A stretch of 64,000 bases of DNA from the NCBI GenBank assembly GCA_013399305.1, contig VXAI01000049.1, positions 3,117,450 to 3,181,449 on the forward strand, given 5' to 3'. Positions 50,613 through 63,100 of this stretch are shown here, piece by piece (the stretch's first letter is position 1; each line of letters starts with the position of its first letter). The notes under the pieces are model-generated. The model searched no databases and was not told the origin of the DNA. It saw nothing but the letters and a program-made list of their open reading frames with translations. Position numbers and translations under genes: made by a program. Source of the stretch: Rostratula benghalensis (taxonomy: Eukaryota > Chordata > Aves > Charadriiformes > Rostratulidae).

Positions 50613-51301
50613 GTGCCGCGGGGGGAGGCCGGAGCGGCCTCAGAGGGGTGAGAAGCGGCTCTCCCGGCAGGGCCCTCTCTCCGCCCGGCCCCTGCGCCGA
50701 GCCGGCGCCTGCGGAAGGCCCCGGCGCGGCGGCCGCAGAGGAGACTCGGGGCAAGGCCCCGCCGCGGCCTAAGTGCGGACCGGGAGTCCGGTTTCCTGCT
50801 GGCGGCCGGGCCCCGCGCTGCCGCCGTCTGCAACGGGGGCTAGGGCAGCCTTGGCCCCAAGGGAGCGAGGCGCGGTGGGCCTTTCTCCTCGCCGGCCGGG
50901 CCTGCGGGTCACGAGGAGAGAAGGGAAACGGCCCCGCGGCGGCGGGCGGCTCCGAGCCCTTCTGCCGGGCTATTGTGCGCCAGGCAAAGACGGCGGCCCC
51001 GCTCCACTGCTGCGGAGGGCCCGCCGCGCCTGGGCCTGCGCCGCCTGGGCCGCGGGGCTGCCCCTTTGTGGGGTCGGGCCCGGCCTCGCCGCGCGAAGCC
51101 CTTTGTGCTGGAGGAAGCGGAGCCGCGGCTCGGCGAAGGTCAGCTGGGCCGCGGGGAGGCGAGGGCGGCCCGCCGCTCCGGTGACGGCCCTCTCTGCCTG
51201 TGTCCCGGTGGGCTCAGCCGCCGCGGGAAACAGGTTGCCTGGAGTAAATGGGCCGCTGGGTGCCCCTCTGTGACATTTCCTGGGAAGGCTGCCGTCTCCT
51301 T

Positions 51302-51318
51302 CTCTCACCCGGTGAGAG
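51302..51318. other. GC-rich inverted repeat at the island edge
   Basis: Arms ctctcacc and ggtgagag flank a single C. Because of the symmetry, both strands read GGTGAGAG here, a donor-like word in each direction. Confidence 0.6.
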
Positions 51319-51390
51319 CAAAGAGCGGGGGAGAGTCTTGTGCATCCCACGGGTTCTCCTGCAGAGTTAAAAGGCTGGAGACCATCGTTT

Positions 51391-51408
51391 TTTTCCCCTT
51401 CTCCACAG
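51391..51408 (+). other. Splice acceptor-like site
   Basis: A good polypyrimidine tract ends in CCACAG at 51408. The sequence after it meets stops quickly, so if it is used the exon would be an untranslated one. No supporting donor of equal quality follows within about 100 bases. Confidence 0.25.
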
Positions 51409-54400
51409 CTTTAAAAGGATAGAAAACAATAGCGTTTGTAGTGGAAGGCAAAGCATCCTAAGTATTTATTAAAGAAAACCAAGTTTCTTTTGCAGTGGTG
51501 AACTGGTGGCACTTCTATTGTAAGCCCATATTTCATTTGTAACTGTAAACATACAATGTCTCCAATATTCAGTCTTCAGTCTTTATTGCAACTAGTCTGG
51601 GTGAACACTACCGTTCCTCTGTAATAATCAATTTACTTACAAGCTAAATAAATAAAGTGACTTAATTTGTGTAACGTGGCAGATGAGTGGATAGTGGGAA
51701 GCTCGTGAAGGACATGGGATATTCCTCACACGGGACGTAGTTTCAGTTGTCTGATTATCTCCCCTCTAAAGTCTGAGGCTAGCACAGTATATTCCAGAGG
51801 GGCAGGAAAAAAAATGGAAGGGGCTCTTCTCACCCCTGATTTATTCAAGCTGGTCTTCAAGAAGATTTAAGGTATTGGAATACAGGTAGACTACCATAGA
51901 GGCTTTTAGGATAAAACTTGGATCTCTGGACTAGTCATCTGTTGCAGAAAATAACTTTGAGGAGTACACCTAAAGAATAAATCGATTAGCTCTATTTTCA
52001 TCATTTTTTCTACACTATACTATTGATGTAAAAAGTAAGTGCTAGAAATGATTTTGCTAACTTCAGTAGAAACTAATATTCTTAAATAGCTTCAGCACTT
52101 TTCATAGCAGTGAAAAATTATGTAGGAAAGCACAAGGATAAGCGTCATTCATCAGTGATGCAGCTCTAGCAATCTGTTGTGATGCAAGAATTCTGAAACT
52201 GATGAAACGAACGTTTTGGTCCTGAAAGTGCATGTTATGACGAAGTATCTTGTCCATTAATCTGTCTCATCTGTTGATAAGGTTTTAATGCTATAGTCTA
52301 ATTGGGACTGTACTAGAGGAGTTAGCTCAGAAATTCAGTGGCTCCAGATAAGTAGGTGTGAACTAAGGAGAGTAAATGTTTTAAATAACATAAGTACTTT
52401 CCATACTTAGGTTTGAGTATAGTTTCTGCTGCCTGTTTAGTGTGAATTGAGAAAGAGGTACAGCCCAGATGTCAAAGACACCTGTCTCTAAAGTAGAAGA
52501 GGTGGCAGCATGAGCATGTTCACATAAAAAGCAACACTTGTTTGGTCTGAAAACTCAAAGAAATCAAGTAGGACAGTTATGAACTCTGTTTTTCACATGA
52601 AACGTTCTGGAAGACTATACATGCACTCCTATGGGAAACGTGATGTTCTTAATTTTAAATTAGAATCACTTTGCTTTATTTTTCTTCTTGTAATAGTGTT
52701 GCTAGTCTTGTAGTTGTCAGCTTTTGCAGTTGGGCTGAGTTTTGCCAAATAAACGTTCTGCTTGAATGGTTGTTTTGTACCATGCTATAGTGAGTTCAGC
52801 TGTTAACTAAACTAGGAGAAGACAAAACCTAGCATTAATGTCCCATTAATATTCAACTTTTATGCCACACTTTGTAGATGTGTGTGTATTCTAGTTCTAA
52901 TCCAGACTACACACTATGTTTCTGTAATGCCCAAGACAATTATCTTAAATATATGCCTGTTGAGTTAATCTATAAAATGGTGATTCTTTGTGTTATCGCA
53001 GGAATAATGAGAGATTTGCTTACTAACTCCACAGTACTTTAATCAGATAAAGTCCTGGATAATTACAGTTAACCAAATGGTGCACTCCTGGTTTTGACTT
53101 GTTTCCCTTTGTAGAAGCTGAATATGGAAGCTGAGGTTGTCTGTGTTTTCAGCAGGGAAGTAAAATATTATTTGAATGGCGTAGACTGTACTTGTCCTTT
53201 CGCATCTGGAAATGCATTTTTAAAAAATGCTGTGGATGTATTCCTACAGCTAAATTGATTTTAAAAATGCAACAAATTACAGACAGTTGTTGACCATTTC
53301 CTTTTCTGTTTGCCTTATCTAGAAACAGGTTTGTGTCTTTTTTGTAACAATTGATGACCTTGCTGAGACATGAAGAAAAACAAGGAGAATGTAGTGATAA
53401 CTTCTACTGCTTAAAGAATTAGTCATCAGCTCCTTTAAAGTGAAACAGCAGTTCTTTGAACTTTGGTTTGTGTGGCATGAAGTTAATATTTTAAAGTTCT
53501 TTCCTGCAGTTCTTCCATATAGTACTAAACGGAGCAAAAATTCATTTAGTCTTTGATGAAAGACCACAGTGGCTTTTTGGTGGTTGTGTTTGTTTTTGTG
53601 AGTGCTGTCAAGGAGGAGCATTTAGAATGCCACACTTTTTAAGAGTTATTTTCAAGTAAGTGTTCAGATGAAATATGTCAAAAGAAAACTATATACAAAG
53701 GAAAATCTAATGTTAAATTTTGCTCCTGTACAATTGTCAAAAGGTTGAAAAGGCTTTAACCGGAGTAGGAGTATTTTAAAACAATTTAGTATTACGTTAG
53801 AGGAAAAAAAGCTTGAAAATAAATTCCTATACATAAAGATTGCTGGAGCTGGTGTCTAGCTTAGAAAGGTAGGTGTTTTAAAAGGCCTACCTTTTTTGTT
53901 TCTGTCTACTTTTTATTACATATCTTTCATGAGGGAAGATTCTATATCTTCTATCTTTTGCAAGGAGATGACAACTGAAATATTAGGTTTCTAAGTTCTG
54001 TTTTGTAAATCCTAGTTTGTGTTGCTTAATGCTGGAACATGATGTAGGTCCTAGTTTGCAGTGGCTGTTGAAAGTTAGTCTTTCCTATAATTTTTCTAAA
54101 AGTCACTTAGTATTATTTCTGAAATGTGTGGCCAGTTGCTCTTAACATGTCAGTGTTAGGAAAGAAGAAATAATGGAAGACACAGCACTGAACAAGCTGT
54201 GGCACATCCAGAGTACAGTTCTGCAGCAGCTGAAGACAGTTTCTCTTCAGGCTGCCAGTGGTAACTTGCAATGTTGCTGTCACTAATGTGAATGTGAAAT
54301 GGGCCTGTTTTAGCCACCAATTGAGTTGAAAACTAGTTGCCTGTGGAGAATGGGTAGCTATCATCTCGTTCACTTCACAGAGCAGCTTTCTGTGTGGTAA

Positions 54401-54968
54401 CATAAGAGTCAGTGCTGCTGCAAGAGATGTCATCTTCTGTCATGTGCCCTCCAGATCAGTGCGGGCTTACAGCTAAGAATGGTCTCGCCCTCTATTGCTA
54501 ACGTGGTTTTGGTGTCCTCCTGGTGTGCCAATGTAAGCATTCACCTAGTTGTGCAAGACTGATTTTGCTGAATACATTACCTTAAAGAGAAAGAAAAGCA
54601 ATGGGGAAAAGGCAGGCAGCACAACCATTCCTTTTGGTGGCAGCTTGCGTTTAGTTGTTACAGAAATGGTGGAACTGCGCTCCGACATACTGCGTGTGTG
54701 TCCCTGGGGTTGTGCAGCCTGTATCTGCTGGATTGTTCTTTGAGCTGTACATGAACCATTTTCTTCAGCTGATTGTGTTTGTATCTGAAAACTCTTAAGA
54801 AATACTAGAAATACTCTGAGCAGTTCTTAAAAATGCTATTAAAACACTTAAGAACCTTTCCAACATGTAATGTTGCTACTTTCTCTTTGAAAGACAGTAA
54901 GTCTGTGTATCAGCTTAGAACCAGGACCTTCCTCCTGTCCTCAGATCTGTAAAAATGGGCTCTGTGAT

Positions 54969-54992
54969 GTTATTATTATTATTTTATTTTTG
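54969..54992. repeat. (ATT)n-type trinucleotide patch
   Basis: Five ATT-like units followed by a T-rich end, about 25 bases before the T27 run. Confidence 0.75.
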
Positions 54993-55008
54993 GAACTTCA
55001 CTAGCTCC

Positions 55009-55015
<7 letters not shown>

Positions 55016-55042
<27 letters not shown>
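55016..55042. repeat. T27 homopolymer
   Basis: Twenty-seven consecutive T, the longest T run in the window. It could be the poly(A) tail of a minus-strand retroposon, but nothing recognisable lies beside it. Length calls at such runs are unreliable. Confidence 0.9.
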
Positions 55043-55043
<1 letters not shown>

Positions 55044-55354
55044 CTGGATATAGGACTCGGATTTTGGTATCTTTCATCAGATATTTTAACCTTCTTTAAT
55101 CTTCAATACACATTTGTGCATTGACAAATGCATAACTCCACTTTAAGGTACAAAAGATAAACTTTTCATGTTTAACTAATGCTAGTTTTTAGTCTAGTAA
55201 AGCTACTCTAAAGCTAGTGAATTTGTTCACTTTTGCCATGTATGAGCCTTAAATCTTGTTCCTTTCCTCCTCGTGTGCAGTTCTTGTCTTGTAAAAGCTG
55301 TGAAAATGCTCTGTTCCACTGATGTTTTGATTTCTGAGTGACTGTTTATTTTGA

Positions 55355-55390
55355 AATATATATCCACATATATATACGTAATATATAGAT
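55355..55390. repeat. TA-rich dinucleotide patch
   Basis: Interrupted TA units (aatatatat, acatatatatac, taatatatag). A degenerate microsatellite. Confidence 0.75.
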
Positions 55391-56547
55391 TATTAGAGTA
55401 CCAAAATAACTTTCATTTACTGGAATTTCTCTCCTTTCTTGCCTGTGAAGATGTCACACAGTTGAGAGTTAATTTTTGTAGGGTTCAGCTGTACGTGGCC
55501 GATATCTGTGTGATTACGCAAGTACATTAAGGATGTAATTTGAAGACTGGTTGCACAGGTGTGACTAGGGAATAATTTGGCTGGCAGATGTTGATGGTGT
55601 ACCATAAAATTTTAGTCTGGCTTTGTGCTAGGTCAAGTATAATCATTAGAAAGGAAATTCTACAAATAAAAAAGTATGTACTCTGTACCAGAAGTTGAGA
55701 CGGACATTCTTCTAAAACAGCACCTGAAAGCAGTAACTTTAAGAGCACTTTTATGCATATTAAAAGCAGCTGCTGCCCAAACAGCTTTATTTTAAAATCA
55801 GATGTTCCTTAAGGAAAAGTTGTTGTTCCTTGTGCAATCAAAATGCTTCCATGGATGTATAGCTGGTCATCTACTAAAGGAATTGATTCTGGGGAAAAAG
55901 ATTATTTCATGAGGGCTGGTCCTTAATATGTGTCTAAGGAAGCAGACTTAAGAGTTGCCTGTGAAAATTTAAATTTATTACTTCCTAATTTGTGGATGTT
56001 TGATCTTCCAAGGTAATATATTTTTGTAACACGCTTGTAAAAGAAAAAGGCTAAGAAGTACTGAAATTTAGTTACACTGTAGATAGTGAGTCCTTGTTGG
56101 GATTTGATGTTTTGAGTTTCAAGCACTGCAACATAGACTCCAGTTTTGATTTAACTACATAATAGAAGAGAAGACAATGTTTTACAGAGAAGGACAAAGT
56201 GATAGGTGTGGAATTTAGAAGGTTCCGATAAACAGAGTAGCAGAAAAATATATCTACTCCTGGCATTTCCAATCCATTCATAATATCTTGTGTTTTATTT
56301 TCTGATGCAGATTCAGTCCAGACCAGTGATTACAGTTGAATTTTAATTTTGTACACCATGAAGCATTTCCCAAACAATACAAATAAGTGAAATAGTGAGT
56401 GCATTTTACTTAGCGTTTGAGAGATACCTGATCAGAATTGTATGAAAGAACGTGTAATTCCCTTGCTTTAGAGATCTTTTTGTGCTGAATTTGAATCACT
56501 TGCTTCAGAAACTCGGTAGCTGGATTTTTGCAAAGAACGTTGAGGGA

Positions 56548-56569
56548 TTTGTTTGTTTGTTTGTTTTTT
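56548..56569. repeat. (GTTT)n microsatellite
   Basis: About four GTTT units ending in a T run. Confidence 0.8.
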
Positions 56570-56992
56570 GTAATGCAAGGATCCCTCTAAGGCAAGGTTG
56601 CTTTACTTGCTTTCCATAAAATGTCAGTACGGAGTTGATGGCTCAGAAGGAGGCCTTCAGATTAGATACAATAGAATTAGTGAGAAGGGTGTTGCCAGTG
56701 TCTCCCTAATTTGTCTCTTTGATGTACAAAACACTGGAAAGAATAGAGAGACAGAGGGCAGTTACCCATATGTGAGCCAGAGACGGAAAGTAAACAGTGA
56801 AGTTTTGACTACTGCTGACTGTAGAAACTGTGAAATGTTAAATAATTTCACGCAGTGTCCTTTAGTGAATAATGATACTTAGTTATTAGTAACCTGAAGT
56901 AAATTTGAATAGGGTTTACCGAGTTAATTTAGTATCCTTATCAACTTAATTCACTCCCTTTTGTGTTTAAGTCTGAGACTCAAGCTCCTTTT

Positions 56993-57120
56993 CATATTTT
57001 AAAACCTGGAAAAGGCAGGGAAGTATTTGCCTGTGGTGACTCAGAAGCTTGTGACAGAACAGGAACTAAACCCAGGTCTCCCATGGCACAGACTACAGCT
57101 CTAGTACCACTAATTTTCTT
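56993..57120 (-). mobile_element. MIR-like CORE-SINE fragment, minus strand
   Basis: The order of words follows the antisense of a MIR element: a worn counterpart of the 'ttttacagatgaggaaactgagg' block at 56.99-57.02 kb, ggtgactcagaagcttgtga at about 57.035-57.054 kb, then acagaacaggaactaaaccc, aggtctccc and a ctagtaccactaa end. MIR elements are amniote-wide, very old SINEs. In birds they survive only as highly diverged copies, as here. Confidence 0.6.
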
Positions 57121-60100
57121 TTCTAAGGTTTCAAGGAATGCTCAATCTTTTCATGTCATGTGGTGGTCTGTGGAGTCAGCCATTCATCCTGTTTCTATTT
57201 GCTGTACCTCATGTTGATAACACTTGCTGGAAGAGTGCTCTTACTCATGAGATAAAGCTACATTCTAGAGCTGATGTTTTCGTGAAAAGCAGTAGAGCTG
57301 TTGCTATGTGCAGGAGTGTGACCATGGTAGACTTGTCAATAGCCAAGCTTGAGAATTTGAGTAACATTGCAATAACGATTTTAAAAAAATTGAATTCTTG
57401 TGTAACAATGCTACAGAAACAGGTGATCGAGAACTAATGAGCAGAGAAAACTTTAGTCACTTAAGTAAATCGTGTTGGTTTTAGTGGAGGCACACGTATT
57501 TCAAAGAATGGATGCTAGAAACACAGGGCATGTAGGAGATGGGAGTTTAAAGAAATGAAATACTGAAAGTTTGGAACCATCAGAAATGTGAAAATGCCAC
57601 TGTGATTTTTGCATTTCTTTTACTAAGGTATTTTATTTGTTACAATGTAGAGACCTTCAGTGCTGTGCATTTTCTACCTGCAGCAGATCAACAAGATACA
57701 AAAAAAGCTTGTGTCCCATTTTATAGTGCAATTAGGTACCCATAGTAGGAAAAATCTTACTTCAAAAATGTCAAAAAGTCCATCTTTAAAATATGGGCTT
57801 GACGTTTACAGTGCTGTGCGTTCTATTCCGTGTTGTGTGTGATAAAGACATTATGTTTGTCTGACATTGATCTAAATGTTCTTCCTTCTAAAGAAAAAAC
57901 AGCTTGATCTAAAAAAGAAAAACAACTTGTAAAAACTCTCCCTCAAAACAACTAGAGAGTCTGGCTAAGTTAGTACTAGAAGTTCTGTAAAATTAGTAAT
58001 TTCTGATGAGTTAAAAGTTAGGCTTCCGGTGTCACTGCTGTGTGCTCTGTGGTACTGGATGTGTTTAGGTGTGGATTCCGTGTTTGACGTACCTTGGGGC
58101 ACTGTACTGAGGAATCAGGGTCTCGGTTCTCCAAGCCTTCCCCTACGTGTTGGCCCTCCACAGGTCAGGTCGCCTTTCCTCACAGGGCTCCACTGTAATC
58201 AGGACTGCATACAGGAATACAGAACAGATGAGGATCTCAATAACAAATTATTATTTACGAGGGAAATATGTATGAACCTAAGCAATGCACAAGATGGAGA
58301 GGTCTGTATATAAAAATAGTCAATGTATGTAATCCTGTCCTGACTCCTCCTACAGAGCAGCTTTCTATGTCATGATCAGTCTCTTTTATAGGCCAGCTCC
58401 TCCTTGATCAGGTCTGGTTGTTTTGACGGTCTGGTCCCTAGTATTATTTAGTTATTAGTTTATTATTAGAGAAATATAGAACATAAAATAGGTCTTTACT
58501 TTGAACTGGAATAGTTATTGCAGGAGGACTTTTTATGTGAAGATGCATCAACATGCAGGTACCTCTTTTAGTTTAGCCTTACTGAATGAAGGTAGGCATT
58601 TCCCTGCCACTCCCTCTTCCCTGGGTCTGCCCCAGACACAGCAATGGTGATGCAATATTGCATGGCAGTTACAGTATGCAGTGAAGAATATAGCTTTTGC
58701 AAAATCAGACTGAGGAAAGAAACACAGCCCCCAAATTGTCACGCTCGGTAGGATTTGCTGTTACCATTTACAGAGGCTTGTGTTGTTTGTTTTTCTTTTT
58801 TTACTAATAGAGTGTAATTGTATACAGAGCCCCATCTATGATATCTTGTAGAACAGAATTAAGTGCTTCCTGCTTTAGATAACACTTCTGAATGGTAGCA
58901 TATGTTACAGTATGAAAAAGAATGTCTTTTTTGTTTTTTTCCTGATGCTGTTACTAATTCACTTTTTAGCTGATCCTCCTGTGGCTTGCCTTTACATTTT
59001 ATTGCAATATGCTATGTTTGGGACTCCTAAGAGGTAACTGTCTACCTGTTTATAGAAATTACTGGGCTAAATTATTGTTGGAAGATGATCCTGATGCAGC
59101 CTGGTTCATTGTGCTCTGTGCACAATGAAAGGAAATTAGATATTACTAAAAAATAAAATAAAAACTATTTCCCCTGTTGTTGTTTGCATGGACTTGTCTG
59201 TGTTTTCATATGGAGGTTTTGGGTTTTTTTTTTATTTTGTTAGATTCTGTGGTTTCTGTCATCTTTATTTTGAAACCTATACTTGTGCTTTATCTCCATT
59301 AGCTTCCTGTGCTCAAACTACGGCAGGCTGCAGAATGGCATGTTCAGCTTGGTAGTGGAGGGGGCTGGGGTGGGACAGCTGCTGGTTTGAGTTCACACTA
59401 TGGTTTATCGTTCTACAGGCTCTGTGTGTGATCATGGTAGAGGTTCAGGTGTCCTGTGTCAAGGAAGGCTCTGCACTGAGGATACCCAGCCAGTGAGTGG
59501 AGAAAAAGGAAGGCTTTTGTCATATAGCACCACTTCAGGTACAATGCAAGAAGGCCCAGTTTCCAGCCTTGAGCAGTACTTCTGTATCACCATCTTCACT
59601 CCTCTGCAGTGGGTGGGATTCAGCAGTGTCAGTGAGATAAGTTATTTGCTTGTTTTCAAAATGGAAAAATACAATGAAGGCCAATTTGGAAGTGGTCTGT
59701 CATCTTTTTAATGCAAGTGCTCAGTTTTGATTTGAATGGTGGTGGTTCTCTGTATTTTTGTTTAAATGTGTAATGGAAAAGATTGTTTTACTAGCAGCTT
59801 TGTGGTTTAACTTTCTTTTTTTACAATAGATTACCAGATATCAGTAATGTTTGCTGGTGTTGTTCATACCAGTTTATTTAATGTATTGCTGCATTTTCTT
59901 TTTCTAGAGGTGGCATTTGATAAATGGTTCATAGTACAGCTTGAATTTTGAGGCATTTCCTTCATAGTTCTAGCTTTTGCTTTCCGTCCTGCTTCCTCTC
60001 CTTCCTCTCCTTCCAAGCTCAGAAGACGGTGAATATAAACATCCGAGTTTGCTTCATGATTTGTTGATGGTTTGAATTTACAAAGAAACCTGTTTTCTTA

Positions 60101-63100
60101 GTTGATGTTATGTGTAATTATAAGTCATGTGAAAGCTGGGATATTCGCTGATTATATGGTAGAGAGTGAGTGGGTTTTTAGACAGGTTTTTGGTATAGAT
60201 CAGACATTTTTAATTTTAGTTCAAGAATAATATTTGAGGTATTACCAGTCACTTTTTTTTCTCTGAATTTTGTTCCTCAGCTTGTCTTTCTTTGAAAGAC
60301 TGGAGTATCACAGCAGTGTAGTCTCTGATGTCCCATGATAACTTGGACCTTGATTCTCTAGAATATGGAAAATTTTGGTAGGCAAGAGAATGGCTTATTC
60401 ACTTTTTAAATTGATGAAGTTCTTTGTTGCATTTAACAAGTGAATGCTATAGTAGTAGTTGCTTGCTGCTATGATTTTTCGGTGGTGGTTGTGTGTCTTC
60501 TGTAGGACACTGTTCCTTTTTACTGTTACATTATAAAATTGTTGAAAATACAATCTTTTACAGCTAGAAAAAACCCACCCCCTGGGCTGATGTTTAATAT
60601 TCTGGTAGGAGATAGGCAGGAGAAATGGTTAATATGACAGTGATGAAGCACAAGTCACACAGCACTAACCAGGGCACAAGATCTATGTTGGATTAGAAAC
60701 AGGTCACTATAATTTGGTGGGTGTAATAATACTGTTTGTGCTGTTTGTATCTGTGCTTGCCACGTAGGATGTGTTGATTTTGGAGAAGATCTGGATTGCC
60801 CACTAGTAATGACTCAATTGGTGATTGGATTGGGTACAAGAGAACATACATGATAGCATCAGAAACATTTGAGCATTAAGGTCTGGTGGTTCACGGCAGA
60901 GGTAGCTGTGAAGAGGATAACTGATTCCATGATTGTATAAACCCATTGAGATTTCCTTTCCTGATGATTAAAAAGAGGGGTTTGTAGGGAGTATCTCAAG
61001 GTGCAAGAAAAAAACTGATCTGCAATTTCAGGCAGGCTGGGTCACTGTAAGGTAGTGGAAATCGTTGTATTTTGTATGAAAAGGAGGTGAACTGGACAGA
61101 TGACATTTTGGAAAAGAGATGGGATTTGTCTCAATCTGGTAAATTTTTTGGTCTTGTTTTATAATATTCTATTAAATTGGATTGCTCTGCGTTTTGGTTA
61201 TTACGCAGGAAAAGAAAAGCCATGAAGTGTCTGAAATAGAAAGTAGCTTGTAGTTAAGGACACTAAAGAAAACAGTGTCTGGAAGGGTTGAAAAACTTCA
61301 TTAATTCATGAATCAAAACCAGAGTGTATAGAGACTGAATTGTGTTATGTAGTTGATTAATAATTTGTGTCATGAACTGTCTTCTGGAAGTTTTGAAGTA
61401 GGCCAGTGAGCGCAGGGGCTGTGTAGAAGCAGGGTGTACATTGCTGTGTCCCACCGTGGCAGATTTGCAGGAGCTCCCAGGCACGTGGTGGTGTCCGTGC
61501 CAGGCCTCTGTGGTCTAACATCTCCCGAGAGCAAAGAGAGATAAATTGATACCTTTCGAAATGGAAATACCTTGGGCTCTAAAGTGTCCTTTAAAATTTA
61601 AATAGAAATTAAAAATATTAAGTTGTTAAAAAATATTCATGAGCTTTTCTGAGACGCTGTGTATAATACACATCATGTTGTATGGGTTTGGTGGTGATGA
61701 GGGCAATATGTAATATTTTCACTAGATCCTGCTAAAAGATTTTTCCCTTCTGTTGTGCTATACATTGAAAATTATGAGAGCAGACAGGAAAGGTGGATTC
61801 CTTGGAAAATTATTTTCAGAAATAATAGGTACTAGTCAAAAATACTCAAGAAGCTGGCTTTTCTGTAGCGCTATAGATGTTGTCCTCAGCAGCTTAAGAC
61901 TTTCCATAACTGAGCAGCTATAATACAAAAATATAGTATCCTAAGAATTTTTAATAGAAAATTAACGCAATGCTACTTTTAAAATGGCAAGAAAGTTCCC
62001 TACTTAAAATATAGCGGTGCCCCTTTTTACTCAGAACAAAGTGTGCTTTTTAATTACCTTTGTTCTCAAGATAGTATTCACTTGGGCCTTGTGGATCAGT
62101 AACACTGGCAGCTTCTTGGGCGTGATATTGTGTACTTTGTGTGTACTTGTGTGTGTGTGCACACTCCCCACCCCTTCTTGTTTCTAAATATACACACACT
62201 TCTTTTTTCTCTTGCATTGGCGAAACCTTCCTCCTGCTGCCAAAGAAAAAATGGTGGCTCTTCAAGCTTTTCCATTTATCTAATACTATACAAAATATTT
62301 ATGGTTTACAATATTTTACAAAAGTTACCAATATTGAATTGTACAAACACCTGATGATATTGGCTAGTCTTTCTGTACCTCCTGTTAAGTTCTTACCTAC
62401 ACCTGTTTAATGAGTGTTTTCAACAGTTCATTTAGCTTTTGGGATGTGACGTTCTTCGGCGTATATCACATCTTGAAAAGGGTGACCCATCGGTCATTTT
62501 CACAACTTGAAACACCATCGTGAAGTGTTCTCATTTCCAGTGCTCTGTAGCAGGGTATTGTTTTTAACAGACTCTCGGTTTCAAATATGAATGTAGAGTT
62601 GAAAAAGTTGAAAGATTGGGTATTACTCTGTTGATGGCTGTGATGCATTAAGAGCGCATTTTGAATGGAAGTCCCTGAATTTGATTAGTTCTGAACTGAA
62701 ATGTGCTTGCAAAAGGATCTTATTGCATCACATCTAGACCTTTGTGATAAGGCGTCTTTCCCCTGTCCTTGCATCACTCTTCAGCGTTATATAATGAGGT
62801 TTTCCCCCTCCAGCCATTAAGATGACTGTACAGAAGTTTTGTGGGCTTTTTTCCGAAACCAGTATTTGGTTACCCTCTGAAAGGCAAATTAAAATGTTAA
62901 ACCCAAATCTTACTCTATGTTACAGGAGTGAAGATTTTTGAGAAGTAGGTGGTGGTAACTCGAATTGGTACCCCGTCTTTCAGTGCAGTGCGGGACATTT
63001 CTGGATTTTTTCTGGAACGGTGTCTGAAGCGAGCACCTCTGTGAGGTGAGAAGCTGGAAGTCCGTTCCCATGTACTGTTGTGAGTTCTGTGGCACGTGAG

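Larger units (their letters stand above)
49800..51330 (+). promoter_or_regulatory. CpG island, probable promoter of an unidentified plus-strand gene
   Basis: GC content and CpG density rise sharply at about 49.8 kb and fall at about 51.33 kb, in contrast to AT-rich flanks with few CpGs. Many GC-box words (GGGCGG/CCGCCC type) are present and no TATA box is obvious. Two consensus splice donors on the plus strand (CAG|GTAAGG at 50132, CAG|GTGAGC at 50607) and the lack of any ATG in 50358-50606 fit noncoding first exons of a gene running to the right. An AAAGACGGCGGC word near 50.98 kb resembles a YY1 site. In birds such islands usually mark housekeeping or developmental gene promoters, often bidirectional; a minus-strand transcript cannot be excluded. 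The gene itself is not recognisable from this window. Confidence 0.85.
51409..56990. other. AT-rich DNA, probable first intron; no coding exon seen
   Basis: Base composition returns to the AT-rich level of the window outside the island. Open frames in this span are short and featureless. Isolated acceptor-like words, such as near 53.1 and 53.3 kb, are not followed by supported exons. The intron reading depends on the plus-strand gene model at the CpG island. Confidence 0.5.

Noticed and set aside
49748..50833. 361-codon minus-strand open frame across the CpG island
   Set aside because: It runs through 151 N, is made of Ala/Arg/Pro/Gly, and owes its length to the rarity of stops in GC-rich DNA. 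No domain is visible.
49907..51184. 425-codon plus-strand open frame across the CpG island
   Set aside because: It reads through the gap and two strong donor sites, and has low-complexity composition. Only the ATG-to-donor part was kept, as a doubtful exon.
53100..53330. Microexon-like words between acceptor-like TAG and donor-like GT
   Set aside because: The spacers would be 6-21 bases and the donors are not consensus.
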